Assembly: GCF_029961765.1 (NCBI RefSeq)
Contig: NZ_CP124681.1
Span: forward strand, 1,860,001 to 1,924,000
Direction: 5' to 3'
DNA: 64,000 nt
Source of the DNA: Nocardioides sp. QY071
GTDB taxonomy: Bacteria; Actinomycetota; Actinomycetes; Propionibacteriales; Nocardioidaceae
Shown: positions 1 to 11,262 of the stretch, piece by piece
Numbering within the stretch: the stretch's first letter is position 1
Layout of the letters: each line of letters starts with the position of its first letter
Translations under genes and position numbers: made by a program
Notes under the pieces: model-generated
Told to the model about the DNA's origin: nothing
What the model saw: the letters and a program-made list of their open reading frames with translations, nothing else
The model's database searches: none

Positions 1-2
1 CC

Positions 3-428
3 ATGACGGCGCCCGACTTCCAGCAACAGCTGCGGGACGTCGAGCTCCGGGTCACCCGACCGCGGCTCGCGGTCCTCGAGGCGGTGCACCAGCACCCCCA
101 CGCGGACACCGAGTCCATCATCTCCGCGGCGCGCGCGCTGCTGCCGGAGGTGTCCCACCAGGCGGTGTACGACTCGTTGCACACGCTGACCCACGCCGGA
201 CTGGTGCGCAGCATCAAGCCCGCCGGGTCGGTCGCGCGCTACGAGACCCGCACCGGCGACAACCATCACCACGTCGTGTGCCGGACCTGCGGGTCCATCG
301 CCGACGTGGACTGCGCGGTCGGCCACGTGCCGTGCCTGACCGCGTCCGACTCCCACGGGTTCGTCATCGACGAGGCCGAGGTCATCTATTGGGGCCTCTG
401 CCCCGACTGCACATCCCGCCCCCAGTAG
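3..428 (+). CDS. furA: Fur-family metalloregulator FurA, paired with KatG
   Basis: This 141-residue protein is a Fur-family repressor. An N-terminal winged helix (about residues 10-80) is followed by a dimerisation and metal domain with a His cluster at 88-90 and two Cys pairs, C93/C96 and C133/C136, as in zinc-structured Fur proteins. It lies 18 bases upstream of katG on the same strand. This is the actinobacterial furA-katG arrangement, in which FurA represses itself and katG and oxidative stress relieves the repression. That regulation is known for the family; the promoter and operator lie before this window, so they cannot be checked here. The ATG at base 3 gives a full-length protein. 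Confidence 0.93.
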   Translation: MTAPDFQQQLRDVELRVTRPRLAVLEAVHQHPHADTESIISAARALLPEVSHQAVYDSLHTLTHAGLVRSIKPAGSVARYETRTGDNHHHVVCRTCGSIADVDCAVGHVPCLTASDSHGFVIDEAEVIYWGLCPDCTSRPQ

Positions 429-446
429 GTCCCGGAAGGAACCCCG

Positions 447-2654
447 ATGCCCGACAACACCCAGCACACCGAGCCTCTCGTCAGCGAGGAGCCGCAGGAT
501 GCCGAGCAGCCGCAGGCCAAGTGCCCGGTCATGCACGGTCTGACCCACCCGACCCAGGGCTCGGCCAACCAGCAGTGGTGGCCCAACAAGCTGAACCTCA
601 AGATCCTCGCCAAGAACCCGGCCGTGGCCGACCCCTTCGGTGGCGACTTCGACTACAAGGCCGCCTTCCTCGGCCTCGACCTGGCCGCCGTCAAGGCCGA
701 CATCGCCGCGACGTTGACCGACTCGAAGGACTTCTGGCCGGCGGACTTCGGCAACTACGGCCCGCTCTACGTCCGCATGGCCTGGCACTCTGCCGGCACC
801 TACCGCGCCCAGGATGGTCGCGGCGGCGGTGGCCACGGTCAGCAGCGCTTCGCGCCGATCAACTCCTGGCCCGACAACGGCAACCTCGACAAGGCCCGCC
901 GCCTGCTGTGGCCGGTGAAGAAGAAGTACGGCCGAGCGCTGTCGTGGGGCGACCTGATGATCCTGGCCGGCAACGTCGCGCTCGAGGAGATGGGCTTCTC
1001 GACCTTCGGGTTCGCCGGAGGCCGTCCCGACGTGTGGGAGGCCGACGACGACGTCTACTGGGGTCCCGAGTCTGAGTGGCTCGACGACAAGCGCTACACC
1101 GGTGAGCGCGATCTCGAGGACCCGCTCGCCGCGGTCCAGATGGGCCTCATCTACGTCAACCCCGAGGGCCCCAACGGCAACCCGGACCCGCTGGCGTCGG
1201 CGGTCGACATCAAGGACACGTTCGGCCGGATGGGAATGACCGTTGAGGAGACCGTCGCGCTCATCGCCGGTGGCCACACCTTCGGAAAGACTCACGGTGC
1301 CGGCGACGCCGGGCTCGTCGGTCCCGAGCCGGAGGCCGCCCCGATCGAGGAGCAGGGCCTGGGTTGGCGCTCGTCGTACAAGTCCGGCAAGGGCATCGAC
1401 GCCATCACTTCGGGCCTCGAGGTCACCTGGACCTACCACCCGACCCGCTGGGACAACGAGTTCTTCCACATCCTCTTCGCCTACGAGTGGGAGCTCTTCC
1501 AGTCGCCAGCCGGTGCCAACCAGTGGCGCCCGAAGAACAACGGCGGCGCCGACCTGGTGCCCGAGTCGTTCGGCGACGCCAAGCGTGAGCCGCGCATGCT
1601 CACCTCCGACCTCGCGCTGCGCGAGGACCCGGAGATGCGTCAGATCTCCCTGCGGTTCAAGGAGGACCAGGCAGCGTTCGCGGACGCGTTCGGTCGCGCC
1701 TGGTTCAAGCTGACCCACCGCGACATGGGCCCGAAGGCGCGCTACCTCGGCGCCGAGGTTCCGGCCGAGGACTTCATCTGGCAGGACCCGATCCCGGCCG
1801 GCACCGCGCTCACCGACGCACAGGTCGCCGAGCTCAAGCAGGCCGTCGCCGGCGCCGGGCTGTCGGTGTCCCAGTTGGTCTCGACCGCCTGGGCCTCTGC
1901 ATCGACGTACCGCAGCTCTGACAAGCGCGGCGGCGCCAACGGGGCCCGCATCGCGCTGGAACCGCAGAAGTCGTGGGCGATCAACCGTCCGGCCGAGCTG
2001 GCCGTGGTGCTCGCGAAGCTCCAGGAGATCGCCACCGCACAGGGCGCTTCGCTGGCCGACACCATCGTGGTCGCCGGCTCGGTGGGCGTCGAGCAGGCTG
2101 CCAAGGCGGCCGGCTTCGACGTCACGGTCACCACCACGACCGGTCGCGGCGACGCCACCCAGGAGCAGACCGACATCGAGCTGACCAACTATCTCGAGCC
2201 CAAGGCCGACGGGTTCCGCAACTACCTTGCGAAGTCGAGCCGGTTCCCGGCCGAGTTCACGCTGGTCGACCGCGCCAACCTCCTCGGCGTCAGCGCGCCG
2301 GAGCTCACCGCCCTCATCGGCGGCCTCCGCGTGCTCGGCACCAACTGGGACGGCTCGGACCTCGGTGTCCTCACCGACAACCCGGGTGTGCTGACGAACG
2401 ACTACTTCGTCAACCTGCTCGACCTCGGTACGACGTGGACCCCCACGGACTCCTCGCAGGAGGTGTTCGCGGCCACCACCGAGTCCGGCGCGACCTGGAC
2501 CGGCAGCCGCAACGACCTGGTGTTCGCCTCGAACTCCGAGCTGCGCGCGCTCGCCGAGGTATACGCCAGCGACGACGCGAAGGAGAAGTTCGTCAACGAC
2601 TTCGTCGCCGCGTGGACCAAGGTCATGGACGCTGACCGCTGGGACCTGCGCTGA
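447..2654 (+). CDS. katG: Catalase-peroxidase KatG
   Basis: This 735-residue, full-length bifunctional haem catalase-peroxidase removes hydrogen peroxide in the cytoplasm. The distal motif MAWH places Trp113 and His114. Tyr236 and Met262 match the partners of the Trp-Tyr-Met crosslink needed for catalase activity, and [10 protein letters not shown] places the proximal haem ligand at His277. The protein has the family's two-domain layout, with a degenerate C-terminal peroxidase half. A GGAAGGAA ribosome site precedes the ATG. It follows furA by 18 bases, so the two are expected to be cotranscribed, and a strong hairpin terminator follows. Confidence 0.98.
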   Translation: MPDNTQHTEPLVSEEPQDAEQPQAKCPVMHGLTHPTQGSANQQWWPNKLNLKILAKNPAVADPFGGDFDYKAAFLGLDLAAVKADIAATLTDSKDFWPADFGNYGPLYVRMAWHSAGTYRAQDGRGGGGHGQQRFAPINSWPDNGNLDKARRLLWPVKKKYGRALSWGDLMILAGNVALEEMGFSTFGFAGGRPDVWEADDDVYWGPESEWLDDKRYTGERDLEDPLAAVQMGLIYVNPEGPNGNPDPLASAVDIKDTFGRMGMTVEETVALIAGGHTFGKTHGAGDAGLVGPEPEAAPIEEQGLGWRSSYKSGKGIDAITSGLEVTWTYHPTRWDNEFFHILFAYEWELFQSPAGANQWRPKNNGGADLVPESFGDAKREPRMLTSDLALREDPEMRQISLRFKEDQAAFADAFGRAWFKLTHRDMGPKARYLGAEVPAEDFIWQDPIPAGTALTDAQVAELKQAVAGAGLSVSQLVSTAWASASTYRSSDKRGGANGARIALEPQKSWAINRPAELAVVLAKLQEIATAQGASLADTIVVAGSVGVEQAAKAAGFDVTVTTTTGRGDATQEQTDIELTNYLEPKADGFRNYLAKSSRFPAEFTLVDRANLLGVSAPELTALIGGLRVLGTNWDGSDLGVLTDNPGVLTNDYFVNLLDLGTTWTPTDSSQEVFAATTESGATWTGSRNDLVFASNSELRALAEVYASDDAKEKFVNDFVAAWTKVMDADRWDLR

Positions 2655-2680
2655 GCGCATGACTCCTCCGGTGTCGTGAG

Positions 2681-2717
2681 CGGAGGCCGCCCCGTCCGGG
2701 GCGGCCTCCGTGCCTTT
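2681..2717 (+). terminator. Rho-independent terminator after katG
   Basis: Perfect 13-bp arms (2681-2693 and 2698-2710) enclose a four-base GTCC loop and are followed after a few bases by TTTT. The site lies 26 bases after the katG stop and closes the furA-katG unit. Confidence 0.88.
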
Positions 2718-2732
2718 TCAGGGACCTACCGG

Positions 2733-2738
2733 CAGGAT
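2733..2738 (+). promoter_or_regulatory. -10 element CAGGAT for a leaderless mini-ORF
   Basis: CAGGAT ends exactly six bases before the ATG at 2745. The same spacing recurs at many genes in this window and predicts transcription starting at that ATG. Confidence 0.5.
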
Positions 2739-2744
2739 GTCCGC

Positions 2745-2819
2745 ATGAGCACCCCACCAAGTTCTTCGCTTCCCCCGCTCCGCTCCTCCAGCGAACAACT
2801 TGTCGGGGACCCCGCATGA
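2745..2819 (+). CDS. Leader mini-ORF (24 residues) overlapping the GNAT start
   Basis: An ATG placed six bases after a -10-like CAGGAT opens a 24-codon frame. It is rich in Ser and Pro and ends in TGA at 2817-2819. That stop overlaps the ATG of the GNAT gene at 2816 (ATGA), which is the classical geometry for translational coupling. No Shine-Dalgarno sequence is visible for the GNAT ATG itself. The mini-ORF also spans an 11/12 inverted repeat. It may be a real leader peptide, or the former start region of the GNAT gene frameshifted by an inserted palindrome. No homology is recognised. Confidence 0.4.
   Translation: MSTPPSSSLPPLRSSSEQLVGDPA
2759..2801. repeat. Imperfect inverted repeat inside the mini-ORF
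   Basis: AAGTTCTTCGCT at 2759-2770 pairs with AGCGAACAACTT at 2790-2801, 11 of 12 bases matching across a 19-base loop. No T-run follows, so it does not look like a terminator. A hairpin here could affect translation of the following GNAT gene. Confidence 0.5.
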
Positions 2820-3127
2820 CCGACGGCCCGGACAACAGCGGCATCGCCTACGTCCACGCCCCCGCCAAGCACCGCTACGAGATCCGCGACGGCGAGACGC
2901 TCGCCGGGTTCACGCAGTACCGCCTGCCGGACGACGAGCACGTCGACTTCGTCCACACCGAGGTCGACGACGCGTACGGCGGCCGCGGCCTCGCCGGCGA
3001 GCTGGTCGCCGCGGCGCTGGCCGACGTCCGCGAGCAGGGCAAGCGGATCATCGCGCACTGCCCCTACGTCGCCCGGTGGCTGACCAAGCACCCCGAGTAC
3101 GACGACATCACCGACCCCGCGCTGTGA
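2816..3127 (+). CDS. Small GNAT-fold N-acetyltransferase (YjdJ-like)
   Basis: This 103-residue protein looks like the short YjdJ-type GNAT family (PF14542). It has a beta-hairpin start, a central strand ending near VDFVHTEV, and the acetyl-CoA pyrophosphate loop GGRGLAGELV at about residues 57-66, followed by a helix and a HCPYVARWL strand-helix typical of the group. The family's substrates are not established. The start overlaps the stop of an upstream mini-ORF, and its own stop overlaps the GTG of the AhpD-like gene, so translation of the three frames is probably coupled. Confidence 0.85.
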   Translation: MTDGPDNSGIAYVHAPAKHRYEIRDGETLAGFTQYRLPDDEHVDFVHTEVDDAYGGRGLAGELVAAALADVREQGKRIIAHCPYVARWLTKHPEYDDITDPAL

Positions 3128-3588
3128 GCACCGCCGAGCGGCGTCGCAACGTCTACCTCGACAAGTCGCACCCGACGTCCTACCAGGCGGCGGCCGACCT
3201 GGCCCTCGAGGTGGGCGCGGCCGCAGAGGCTGCCGGCCTGGACCGGAGGCTCCTCGAGCTGGTCAACATCCGGGTCTCGCAGATCAACGGCTGCGCCTAC
3301 TGCCTCGACCTCCACCGCCGCCGCGCCGTCGAGGCGGGGGAGTCGGAGCGACGGCTGATCGTCCTCGACGCCTGGGCCGAGACCGCCCTGTTCTCCGATC
3401 AGGAGCGGGCCGCGCTGCAGCTCGCGGAGTCGATCACCCGGCTGCCGGAGCCCGACGAGCGTCGTTACGCCGAGGACGAGGCGCGTGCGGTGCTGGGCGA
3501 CGACGCCTACAGCGCTGTCGCCTGGGTCGCGATCACGATGAACGCGTTCAACCGGATCTCGATCACCAGCCACCACCCGGTCCGGTAG
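3124..3588 (+). CDS. AhpD-like carboxymuconolactone decarboxylase-family protein
   Basis: This 154-residue all-helical CMD/AhpD-family protein carries the redox motif CAYCLDLH in the middle. Its two Cys and nearby His form the proton-relay and disulfide site of alkyl hydroperoxidase D. The family also includes decarboxylases, but the CxxC-x3-H arrangement points to a peroxidase or disulfide reductase role. The GTG start at 3124 overlaps the GNAT stop (GTGA). Together with nearby furA-katG, this suggests a peroxide-defence neighbourhood, although the terminator after katG separates the transcripts. Confidence 0.85.
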   Translation: MSTAERRRNVYLDKSHPTSYQAAADLALEVGAAAEAAGLDRRLLELVNIRVSQINGCAYCLDLHRRRAVEAGESERRLIVLDAWAETALFSDQERAALQLAESITRLPEPDERRYAEDEARAVLGDDAYSAVAWVAITMNAFNRISITSHHPVR

Positions 3589-3623
3589 CCGGCCACCTCC
3601 GCCTCGGAACGGCGGAACGAGCC

Positions 3624-3645
3624 GTTCACCTCGTGCACGCCTGGC
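3624..3645 (+). promoter_or_regulatory. Possible PHO-box-like site before the alkaline phosphatase
   Basis: GTTCACCTCGT at 3624-3634 closely matches the 11-base PhoP direct-repeat unit described for Streptomyces (GTTCACC...). The next 11 bases match poorly, so this is at most a half-conserved box. A TAGCCT -10 candidate lies downstream at 3684-3689. Confidence 0.3.
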
Positions 3646-3683
3646 GGCCAACCGCTGCTGGCGACCGGTTGACGAGGGATCCC

Positions 3684-3689
3684 TAGCCT
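3684..3689 (+). promoter_or_regulatory. -10 element TAGCCT for the alkaline phosphatase
   Basis: TAGCCT lies about 50 bases before the chosen ATG at 3739, predicting a leader of roughly 42 bases that includes the ribosome site GGAGGAAAGGG. Confidence 0.4.
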
Positions 3690-3738
3690 CCCGACGATCG
3701 TGCCGAACAGCGGCGCGGAGGAAAGGGACATCCCGAGC

Positions 3739-5478
3739 ATGCGATCTCGCATCAAGACGACCGCACTGGCGGCCGTGCTGCTGGCCGGTACCACCGGCAT
3801 CGGTGCGGGCCTGACCAACCAGGCTGCTGCCGAGCCCGCCGCGGGCAAGGCCAAGAACGTCATCTACCTGCTGGGCGACGGCATGGGCCGCACTCACGTG
3901 ACGGCGGGCCGGGAGCGGTACTACGGCGCCGACGGCAAGCTGAACATGGAGACGATGCCGGTGGTGGGCCAGGTGTCGACGTACGCCGTCGAGAAGAACT
4001 CCGGCCAGCCCGGCGCGGCCGACTTCCACCCCAACCTGGTCACCGACTCGGCCTCGGCCGCCACCGCGTGGTCCTCGGGCGTCAAGACCTACAACGCGGC
4101 GCTCGGCATCGACGCGAAGGGCAACCTGGCGCCGACCGTCATGGAGCAGGCGCACGCCGCCGGCCTCGCGACGGGCAACGTGTCGACCGCGGAGATCACC
4201 GACGCCACGCCGGCCGGCCAGATGTCGCACGCGCTCGCGCGCGGTTGCCAGGGCCCGAGCTACTCCGCCAGCTGCCAGGACAACGCCATCACCGGCGCCG
4301 ACCTGCCGACGAGCGACCTCCGGGTCACCCCGATCGCCGACCAGATCGCGCGGAACCAGACCGCCGACGTCATCCTCGGTGGTGGACTCGCCCGGTTCGA
4401 CGCCGCGGACGAGACCGCGCTCAAGGCGAACGGCTACACCGTGCTCGGCTCGCCGGGCACCCAGACCGTCGCGACCGAGAGCGACCTCGACGGTGCGAGC
4501 GGGCAGAAGGTCTTCGGCCTCTTCAACAAGGGCAACCTGACCGTCGAGAAGTCCAAGCAGGACAACCCCGCCTCCCCGCAGGCGCTGGAGCCGACCGTCG
4601 CCGAGATGACCAGCAAGGCGATCAGCCTGCTCAAGTCCAAGAGCGACGCGAACGGCGGCAAGGGCTTCTATCTGCAGGTCGAGGGCGCGCTCATCGACAA
4701 GCGCTCGCACGCCAACGACGCCGCACAGACGCTGGAGGAGATCAAGGCGTTCGACGACGCCGTCAAGGTCGCACTCGACTTCGCCAAGTCCGACGGCAAC
4801 ACCCTGGTGATCGTGACCGCCGACCACGAGTGCGCGGGCTTCAACATCATCGAGAAGGGCACCTTCACCAACGCCGAGGCCGACCACCTCCCGGTCAACG
4901 TCGACGGTGGCAACGCCGCCAACAACTCGACCCCGTCGCGACCGGGCAACCAGGCCAAGGACGCCGGCCGCACGGAGTTCGCCCCGGCCACCTTCCGCAC
5001 GAAGGACGACCCTGCCTCGGTCCACGACGGCGACGCCGCAGCCAGCCTGTGGCTCACCTACCTGTCGGGCAACCACACCGGCGCCGACGTCCCCGTCTTC
5101 GCCTACGGTCCAGGCTCGTCCGCGATCAGCGCCGAGATCGACAACACCGACCTGTTCGGCATCGTCCGCACCGCGCTGAACCTCGACGGCTCGGCATCTC
5201 CGGCCAAGGCTGCGTCGACGACCGCGATCAAGGCACCGAAGACGGTCAAGGTGGGCAAGAAGGCGACCGTCAAGGTCACCGTGGCCCCGGCCGCCGCCAC
5301 GGGGTCGGTGAGGATCCTCGACAAGGGCAAGGTCATCAGGACCGTCGCCGTGTCGGGCTCCACCGTCAAGGTGAAGGTCAGGCTGAAGAAGGGCAAGCAC
5401 AAGCTCAGGGCGGAGTACGCCGGCAGCACGTCGTACGACCCGTCGACGTCTCCGGCCGTCAAGGTGCACGTGCGCTGA
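3739..5478 (+). CDS. phoA: Secreted alkaline phosphatase (PhoA family) with C-terminal Ig-like domain
   Basis: This 579-residue exported phosphomonoesterase releases phosphate from organic esters outside the membrane. It starts with a Sec signal peptide (about residues 1-32, ending AAAEPA). The PF00245 core follows, with LLGDGMG (metal Asp), the nucleophile in TDSASAATAW (Ser104) and TADHECAGF carrying metal ligands. After about residue 485 comes a Lys/Val-rich beta-sandwich tail that resembles bacterial Ig-like repeats (Big_3_5), perhaps for wall binding. The ATG at 3739 is preferred over GTG 3700 because it starts the signal peptide and has GGAGGAAAGGG upstream. A phosphate-starvation box is possible but weak. 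Confidence 0.93.
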   Translation: MRSRIKTTALAAVLLAGTTGIGAGLTNQAAAEPAAGKAKNVIYLLGDGMGRTHVTAGRERYYGADGKLNMETMPVVGQVSTYAVEKNSGQPGAADFHPNLVTDSASAATAWSSGVKTYNAALGIDAKGNLAPTVMEQAHAAGLATGNVSTAEITDATPAGQMSHALARGCQGPSYSASCQDNAITGADLPTSDLRVTPIADQIARNQTADVILGGGLARFDAADETALKANGYTVLGSPGTQTVATESDLDGASGQKVFGLFNKGNLTVEKSKQDNPASPQALEPTVAEMTSKAISLLKSKSDANGGKGFYLQVEGALIDKRSHANDAAQTLEEIKAFDDAVKVALDFAKSDGNTLVIVTADHECAGFNIIEKGTFTNAEADHLPVNVDGGNAANNSTPSRPGNQAKDAGRTEFAPATFRTKDDPASVHDGDAAASLWLTYLSGNHTGADVPVFAYGPGSSAISAEIDNTDLFGIVRTALNLDGSASPAKAASTTAIKAPKTVKVGKKATVKVTVAPAAATGSVRILDKGKVIRTVAVSGSTVKVKVRLKKGKHKLRAEYAGSTSYDPSTSPAVKVHVR

Positions 5479-5480
5479 CC

Positions 5481-6011
5481 ATGAGACTCCGCACCACTGC
5501 CGTCTCGGTCGCCGCCGCCCTCGCTCTCGCGGGTTGCGGCGGCGCCGGGAACGGTGGCGGCTCCGCCGCCTCCGACCCCTCGACGAGCACCCCGAGCCCG
5601 GTGGTCGTCACCAGCTTCCCCGACCTGCCGGCCCCGACCGGCGAGCCCGACCTGCCCGGCATCGCCACCGCGGCACCAGCCTCGGCAGGCGCCGTCGGCC
5701 ACATTCCCGGGCCCTTCGACGACCGCTTCCGGTTCGGGGAGCTCGCCTTCGACGGCGAGCGTGTCGTCGGCTCACTCGATGTCACCACCGATGTCTCCGA
5801 CCTGCTCGAGCTGCAGGTGCTGGCAGGCTTCTACGACGCCTCGGGCGCGCTGCTCGGCCGCGGCCGGTACACCCACCACCTCGACGAGGGCACCCATCAC
5901 GACGAGGGTCCGCCCTCGGAGCACGAGGAGTTCACGATCGTCGTACCGAAGCGGCTGCGCGGCCAGGCCGTCTCCGCGGCCATCGGCGTCCCGGTCCTCG
6001 TCAACGAGTAG
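5481..6011 (+). CDS. Lipoprotein of unknown function
   Basis: This 176-residue secreted protein has an n-region MRLRTT, a hydrophobic stretch and a lipobox LAGC with the lipidated Cys19. A Gly/Ser/Pro-rich linker follows to about residue 60, then a small globular domain predicted to be mostly beta strand. No family is recognised. It starts two bases after the alkaline phosphatase stop, so it is probably cotranscribed with it. That suggests an envelope role linked to phosphate, but this is inference only. A palindromic repeat region follows. Confidence 0.75.
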   Translation: MRLRTTAVSVAAALALAGCGGAGNGGGSAASDPSTSTPSPVVVTSFPDLPAPTGEPDLPGIATAAPASAGAVGHIPGPFDDRFRFGELAFDGERVVGSLDVTTDVSDLLELQVLAGFYDASGALLGRGRYTHHLDEGTHHDEGPPSEHEEFTIVVPKRLRGQAVSAAIGVPVLVNE

Positions 6012-6019
6012 CCTCCCGC

Positions 6020-6162
6020 CGACCCGGCGCGTACTGGCACGCAGAACACGCCGACCCGGCAGAAACGAGCGGACAAATCCCATCGACCCGGCAGAAACTT
6101 GCCCGACGAGAGCCACTTTCTGCCGGGTCGACGCACGCCCCGGGCAACTTCGCGCCGGGTCG
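6020..6162. repeat. Intergenic palindromic repeat element (CGACCCGGC units)
   Basis: Five copies of a CGACCCGGC-based unit lie between two convergent genes. Three are direct (6020, 6052, 6084) and two inverted (6117-6131, 6151-6162). A perfect 15-bp inverted repeat pairs 6083-6097 with 6117-6131. The outer units 6020-6031 and 6151-6162 also pair perfectly over 12 bp. The inner part holds GCCACTTTCT (6112-6121), shared with the element at 18.3 kb. There is no T-run, so simple termination does not explain it. Confidence 0.75.
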
Positions 6163-6176
6163 GCGGGGGCCGGGGG

Positions 6177-6938
6177 TCAGGTGATGGTCATCCCGCCGTC
6201 GACGGCGAGGGTCTGGCCGGTGACGTAGCCGGCGGCGTCGGAGGCGAGGAAGACCACGGTGGCGGCCAGCTCGCGGGGGTCGCCCTTGCGGCCGGCGGGG
6301 ATCCGCGCCTGCTGGGAGTCGAGGTAGCCCGGCGGGTAGCTGTCGGTCATCTCCGAGGCGAAGAAGCCCGGCGCGATCGCGTTGACCCGGATGCCCTTGC
6401 GGCCGGTCCACTGCTGGGCCAGGTCGCGGGTCAGGCCGATCACACCGGCCTTCGAGGCGGCGTACGCGGCCTGGGGGAGGCCGGCGGTGGTGATGCCGAG
6501 CACCGAGGAGATGTTGATGATGCTGGAGCCGGGTTGCATCACGCGGCCGCACGCCTGGGCCATCCAGTAGCTGCCGTTGAGGTTGATCTCGATGACCTGG
6601 CTGAACTGCTCGGGCGTCTCCCGCGTCGCGGGTACGGCGGTTCCGACACCCGCGTTGTTGACCAGGATGTCGACCCGGCCGAACTCCGCCATGGTCGCGT
6701 CGACCAGTGCCTGGCAGGAGGCGGGGTCGGCGACGTCGGTGGCGACGCCGAGCGCGCGGCGGCCCGCGGCCTCGACGAGGGCGGCGGTGTCGGCGAGCCG
6801 ATCGACGCGACGCGCGCCGAGGGCGACGTCCGCGCCGGCCTCGGCGAGCGCCTTGGCGAAGTCGACGCCCAGCCCGGAGCTGGCGCCGGTGACGACGGCG
6901 ACCTTGCCGTCGAGGCGGAAGAGATCGGTGACGGTCAT
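6177..6938 (-). CDS. SDR-family NAD(P)-dependent oxidoreductase
   Basis: This 253-residue classical short-chain dehydrogenase has TGASSGLG for the cofactor loop (about residues 17-24), NNAG after strand 4, a catalytic Ser in INISS, YAASK as the Tyr-Lys pair and a C-terminal VTGQTLAVDGG. All canonical motifs are intact, so it should be an active alcohol/ketone oxidoreductase; the substrate is unknown. The ATG at 6938 is chosen because a TACCGT -10 lies exactly six bases upstream, predicting a leaderless message. It is divergent from the ABC exporter and convergent with the lipoprotein. Confidence 0.9.
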   Translation of the reverse strand: MTVTDLFRLDGKVAVVTGASSGLGVDFAKALAEAGADVALGARRVDRLADTAALVEAAGRRALGVATDVADPASCQALVDATMAEFGRVDILVNNAGVGTAVPATRETPEQFSQVIEINLNGSYWMAQACGRVMQPGSSIINISSVLGITTAGLPQAAYAASKAGVIGLTRDLAQQWTGRKGIRVNAIAPGFFASEMTDSYPPGYLDSQQARIPAGRKGDPRELAATVVFLASDAAGYVTGQTLAVDGGMTIT

Positions 6939-6944
6939 GGAGGC

Positions 6945-6950
6945 ACGGTA
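6945..6950 (-). promoter_or_regulatory. -10 element TACCGT for the SDR gene (leaderless)
   Basis: Read on the minus strand, TACCGT is followed by six bases and then the ATG at 6938. Confidence 0.55.
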
Positions 6951-6985
6951 GCGGCCCCACCTGCCGGTCGGCGGCGCCCACCAAC

Positions 6986-6999
6986 TAAGGTTCACCTAA
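6986..6999 (+). promoter_or_regulatory. Weak iron-box-like half site before the ABC exporter
   Basis: TAAGGTTCACCTAA resembles the right half of a DtxR/IdeR iron box (GGCTCACCTAA), but the left half of the 19-base site is not conserved. It lies 27 bases before the GTG of the ABC exporter. Compare the much better site at 62056-62074. Confidence 0.25.
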
Positions 7000-7026
7000 C
7001 TTCCCTGACCTCGAGGAGGAGACCCG

Positions 7027-8805
<1,779 letters not shown>

Positions 8806-8823
8806 CCCGCGCTCGCCGACGAC

Positions 8824-8829
8824 TATCCT
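8824..8829 (+). promoter_or_regulatory. -10 element TATCCT for leuS (leaderless)
   Basis: TATCCT is followed by exactly six bases and then GTG 8836, supporting that codon over TTG 8830 as the start. Confidence 0.55.
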
Positions 8830-8835
8830 TTGGTC

Positions 8836-11250
8836 GTGAGTGAAACGGCTGCATCCCCCGAGGTCCACTACGACGCGCATGCCGTCGAGGCGAAGTGGCT
8901 TCCCGTGTGGGAGCGCCTCGACGCCTTCCGGGCCGACGACGCGGCCGTGCTCGCCGGTGAGAGGCCCAAGTTCTACGGGCTGACGATGTTCCCCTACCCG
9001 AGCGGCGACCTGCACATGGGGCACGCCGAGGTGATGGCGCTGCACGACGTCCTGTGCCGCTACAAGAGGTTCCGCGGGTTCGAGGTCCTCAACCCGATGG
9101 GCTGGGACTCCTTCGGCCTGCCCGCCGAGAACGCCGCGATCAAGAACGACGAGCACCCGGCGACCTACACCTACGCCAACATCGAGACCCAGTTCTCCTC
9201 CTTCAAGAAGTACGGCCTGAGCTTCGACTGGTCGCGCCGCCTGCACACCTCGGACCCCGAGTACTACAAGTGGACCCAGTGGATCTTCCTCAAGCTGCGT
9301 GAGCAGGGCCTGGCCTACCGGAAGAACTCGGCCGTCAACTGGTGCCCCAACGACCAGACCGTGCTGGCCAACGAGCAGGTGCTGGCCGACGGCACCTGCG
9401 AGCGCTGCGGCGCCGAGGTCACCAAGAAGGAGCTCACGCAGTGGTACTTCCGGACCACCGCCTACGCGCAGGAGCTCTACGACTCGCTCGATGACCTGCA
9501 GGACAGCTGGATCCCCAAGGTCGTCAACGCGCAGCGCAACTGGATCGGTCGCTCCGAGGGCGCCCACGTGTCCTTCGACGTCGAGGGCCACGACCCGATC
9601 ACGGTCTTCACCACGCGTCCCGACACCCTGGTCGGAGCGACCTTCATGGTCGTCGCCGCCGATGCCAAGCTGGCCCAGCAGCTGGTCGCGCCGGAGCGGG
9701 CCCAGGCGCTGGAGGAGTACCTCGCCGACGTACGCAAGGCGTCCGACATCGACCGGCTCGCCACCGACCGGCCCAAGACCGGCGTCGACCTGGGCGTGAG
9801 CGCCACCAACCCGCTGACCGGCGAGCAGATCCCGGTCTGGGCGGCCGACTACGTGCTGGCCGACTACGGCACCGGCGCGATCATGGCGGTCCCCGCCCAC
9901 GACGACCGCGACCGCGAGTTCGCCGAGAAGTTCGGGCTCCCGATCGTGCCGGTCTACGACGACGAGCAGCCCTACGACAAGGCCGCCGAGGTGTCGAAGG
10001 CGATCGCCGCCGTCGAGGCCAGTGGCCACGGCGAGGGCACCGTCAACTTCCGGCTGCGCGACTGGCTTCTGTCCCGCCAGCGCTACTGGGGCGCGCCGAT
10101 CCCGATCATCCACTGCGCTGCGTGTGGTGAGGTGCCGGTCCCCGAGGACCAGCTGCCCGTCGAGCTGCCCGAGCTGCGCGGCGCCGACCTCAAGCCCAAG
10201 GGCACCTCGCCGCTGGGCGCGGCCACCGAGTGGGTCAACGTCAGCTGCCCGACGTGCGGCGGCCCGGCGACCCGCGACACCGACACCATGGACACCTTCG
10301 TGGACTCGTCCTGGTACTTCTTCCGCTACCTCTCGCCCCACGACAGCACCCAGGCCTTCGACCCGGCGCTGGCCAAGGCCTGGGGGCCGGTCGACTTCTA
10401 CCTCGGCGGCTCCGAGCACGCCGTGCTCCACCTGCTCTACGCGCGCTTCTTCACCAAGGCGATGCGCGACATGGGCCTGATCGACTGGGACGAGCCGTTC
10501 TCGGCGTACCTCTCCCAGGGCACCGTCATCAACAACGGCCACAAGATGAGCAAGTCGCTGGGCAACGGCGTCGCGCTGGGCGCCCAGCTCGACGAGTACG
10601 GCGTCGACGCGGTCCGGCTCACGCTGGTCTTCGCCAGCCCGCCCGAGGACAACATCGACTGGGCCGACGTGTCGCCGGCCGGCTCGGCGAAGTTCCTGCA
10701 GCGTGCGTGGCGGCTGTCCGGCGACGTGACGTCGGCCGTGGACGTGGACGTGACCATCGGTGACGTCGGGCTGCGCAAGGTCACCCACAAGACGGTGGAG
10801 GAGGCCGCGCACCTGCTCGACTCCTACCGGTTCAACGTGGTCGTCGCACGCACGATGGAGCTGGTCAACGCGACCCGCAAGGCCATCGACAGCGGGTGCG
10901 GTCCCGAGGACCCGGCCGTGCGCGAGGCCGCGGAGACGGTCGCGATCCTGCTGTCCCTGGTAGCGCCGTACACCGCGGAGGAGATGTGGGCCCGGCTCGG
11001 CCACGAGCCGTCCGTCGCCCAGGCCGCCTGGCCCACCGTCGACCCCGCCCTGCTGGTCGAGGACGCGGTCACCGCCGTCGTCCAGATCCAGGGCAAGGTC
11101 CGCGGCCGCCTGGAGGTCGCGCCCGACATCAGCGAGGCCGACCTCGAGGCCGCGGCGCTCGCCGACCCGGCGGTCGTCAAGGCGATCGACGGGCGTGCGG
11201 TGCGCAAGGTGATCGTGCGGGCGCCGAAGCTCGTCAACATCGTCGTCTGA
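8836..11250 (+). CDS. leuS: Leucyl-tRNA synthetase
   Basis: This 804-residue class Ia aminoacyl-tRNA synthetase charges tRNA-Leu. The HIGH-type motif [11 protein letters not shown] is at about residue 54 and KMSKS at 570. The CP1 editing domain contains the TTRPDT motif and AVPAHDDRD. Cys pairs such as CERCG and CAACG look like zinc knuckles. The C-terminal domain is VQIQGKVRG...[16 protein letters not shown]. The length is at the short end for bacterial LeuRS. GTG 8836 is chosen because it lies six bases after a TATCCT -10, predicting a leaderless message. A TetR gene follows after 12 bases. Confidence 0.98.
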   Translation: MSETAASPEVHYDAHAVEAKWLPVWERLDAFRADDAAVLAGERPKFYGLTMFPYPSGDLHMGHAEVMALHDVLCRYKRFRGFEVLNPMGWDSFGLPAENAAIKNDEHPATYTYANIETQFSSFKKYGLSFDWSRRLHTSDPEYYKWTQWIFLKLREQGLAYRKNSAVNWCPNDQTVLANEQVLADGTCERCGAEVTKKELTQWYFRTTAYAQELYDSLDDLQDSWIPKVVNAQRNWIGRSEGAHVSFDVEGHDPITVFTTRPDTLVGATFMVVAADAKLAQQLVAPERAQALEEYLADVRKASDIDRLATDRPKTGVDLGVSATNPLTGEQIPVWAADYVLADYGTGAIMAVPAHDDRDREFAEKFGLPIVPVYDDEQPYDKAAEVSKAIAAVEASGHGEGTVNFRLRDWLLSRQRYWGAPIPIIHCAACGEVPVPEDQLPVELPELRGADLKPKGTSPLGAATEWVNVSCPTCGGPATRDTDTMDTFVDSSWYFFRYLSPHDSTQAFDPALAKAWGPVDFYLGGSEHAVLHLLYARFFTKAMRDMGLIDWDEPFSAYLSQGTVINNGHKMSKSLGNGVALGAQLDEYGVDAVRLTLVFASPPEDNIDWADVSPAGSAKFLQRAWRLSGDVTSAVDVDVTIGDVGLRKVTHKTVEEAAHLLDSYRFNVVVARTMELVNATRKAIDSGCGPEDPAVREAAETVAILLSLVAPYTAEEMWARLGHEPSVAQAAWPTVDPALLVEDAVTAVVQIQGKVRGRLEVAPDISEADLEAAALADPAVVKAIDGRAVRKVIVRAPKLVNIVV

Positions 11251-11262
11251 GCTGGACGGGCG

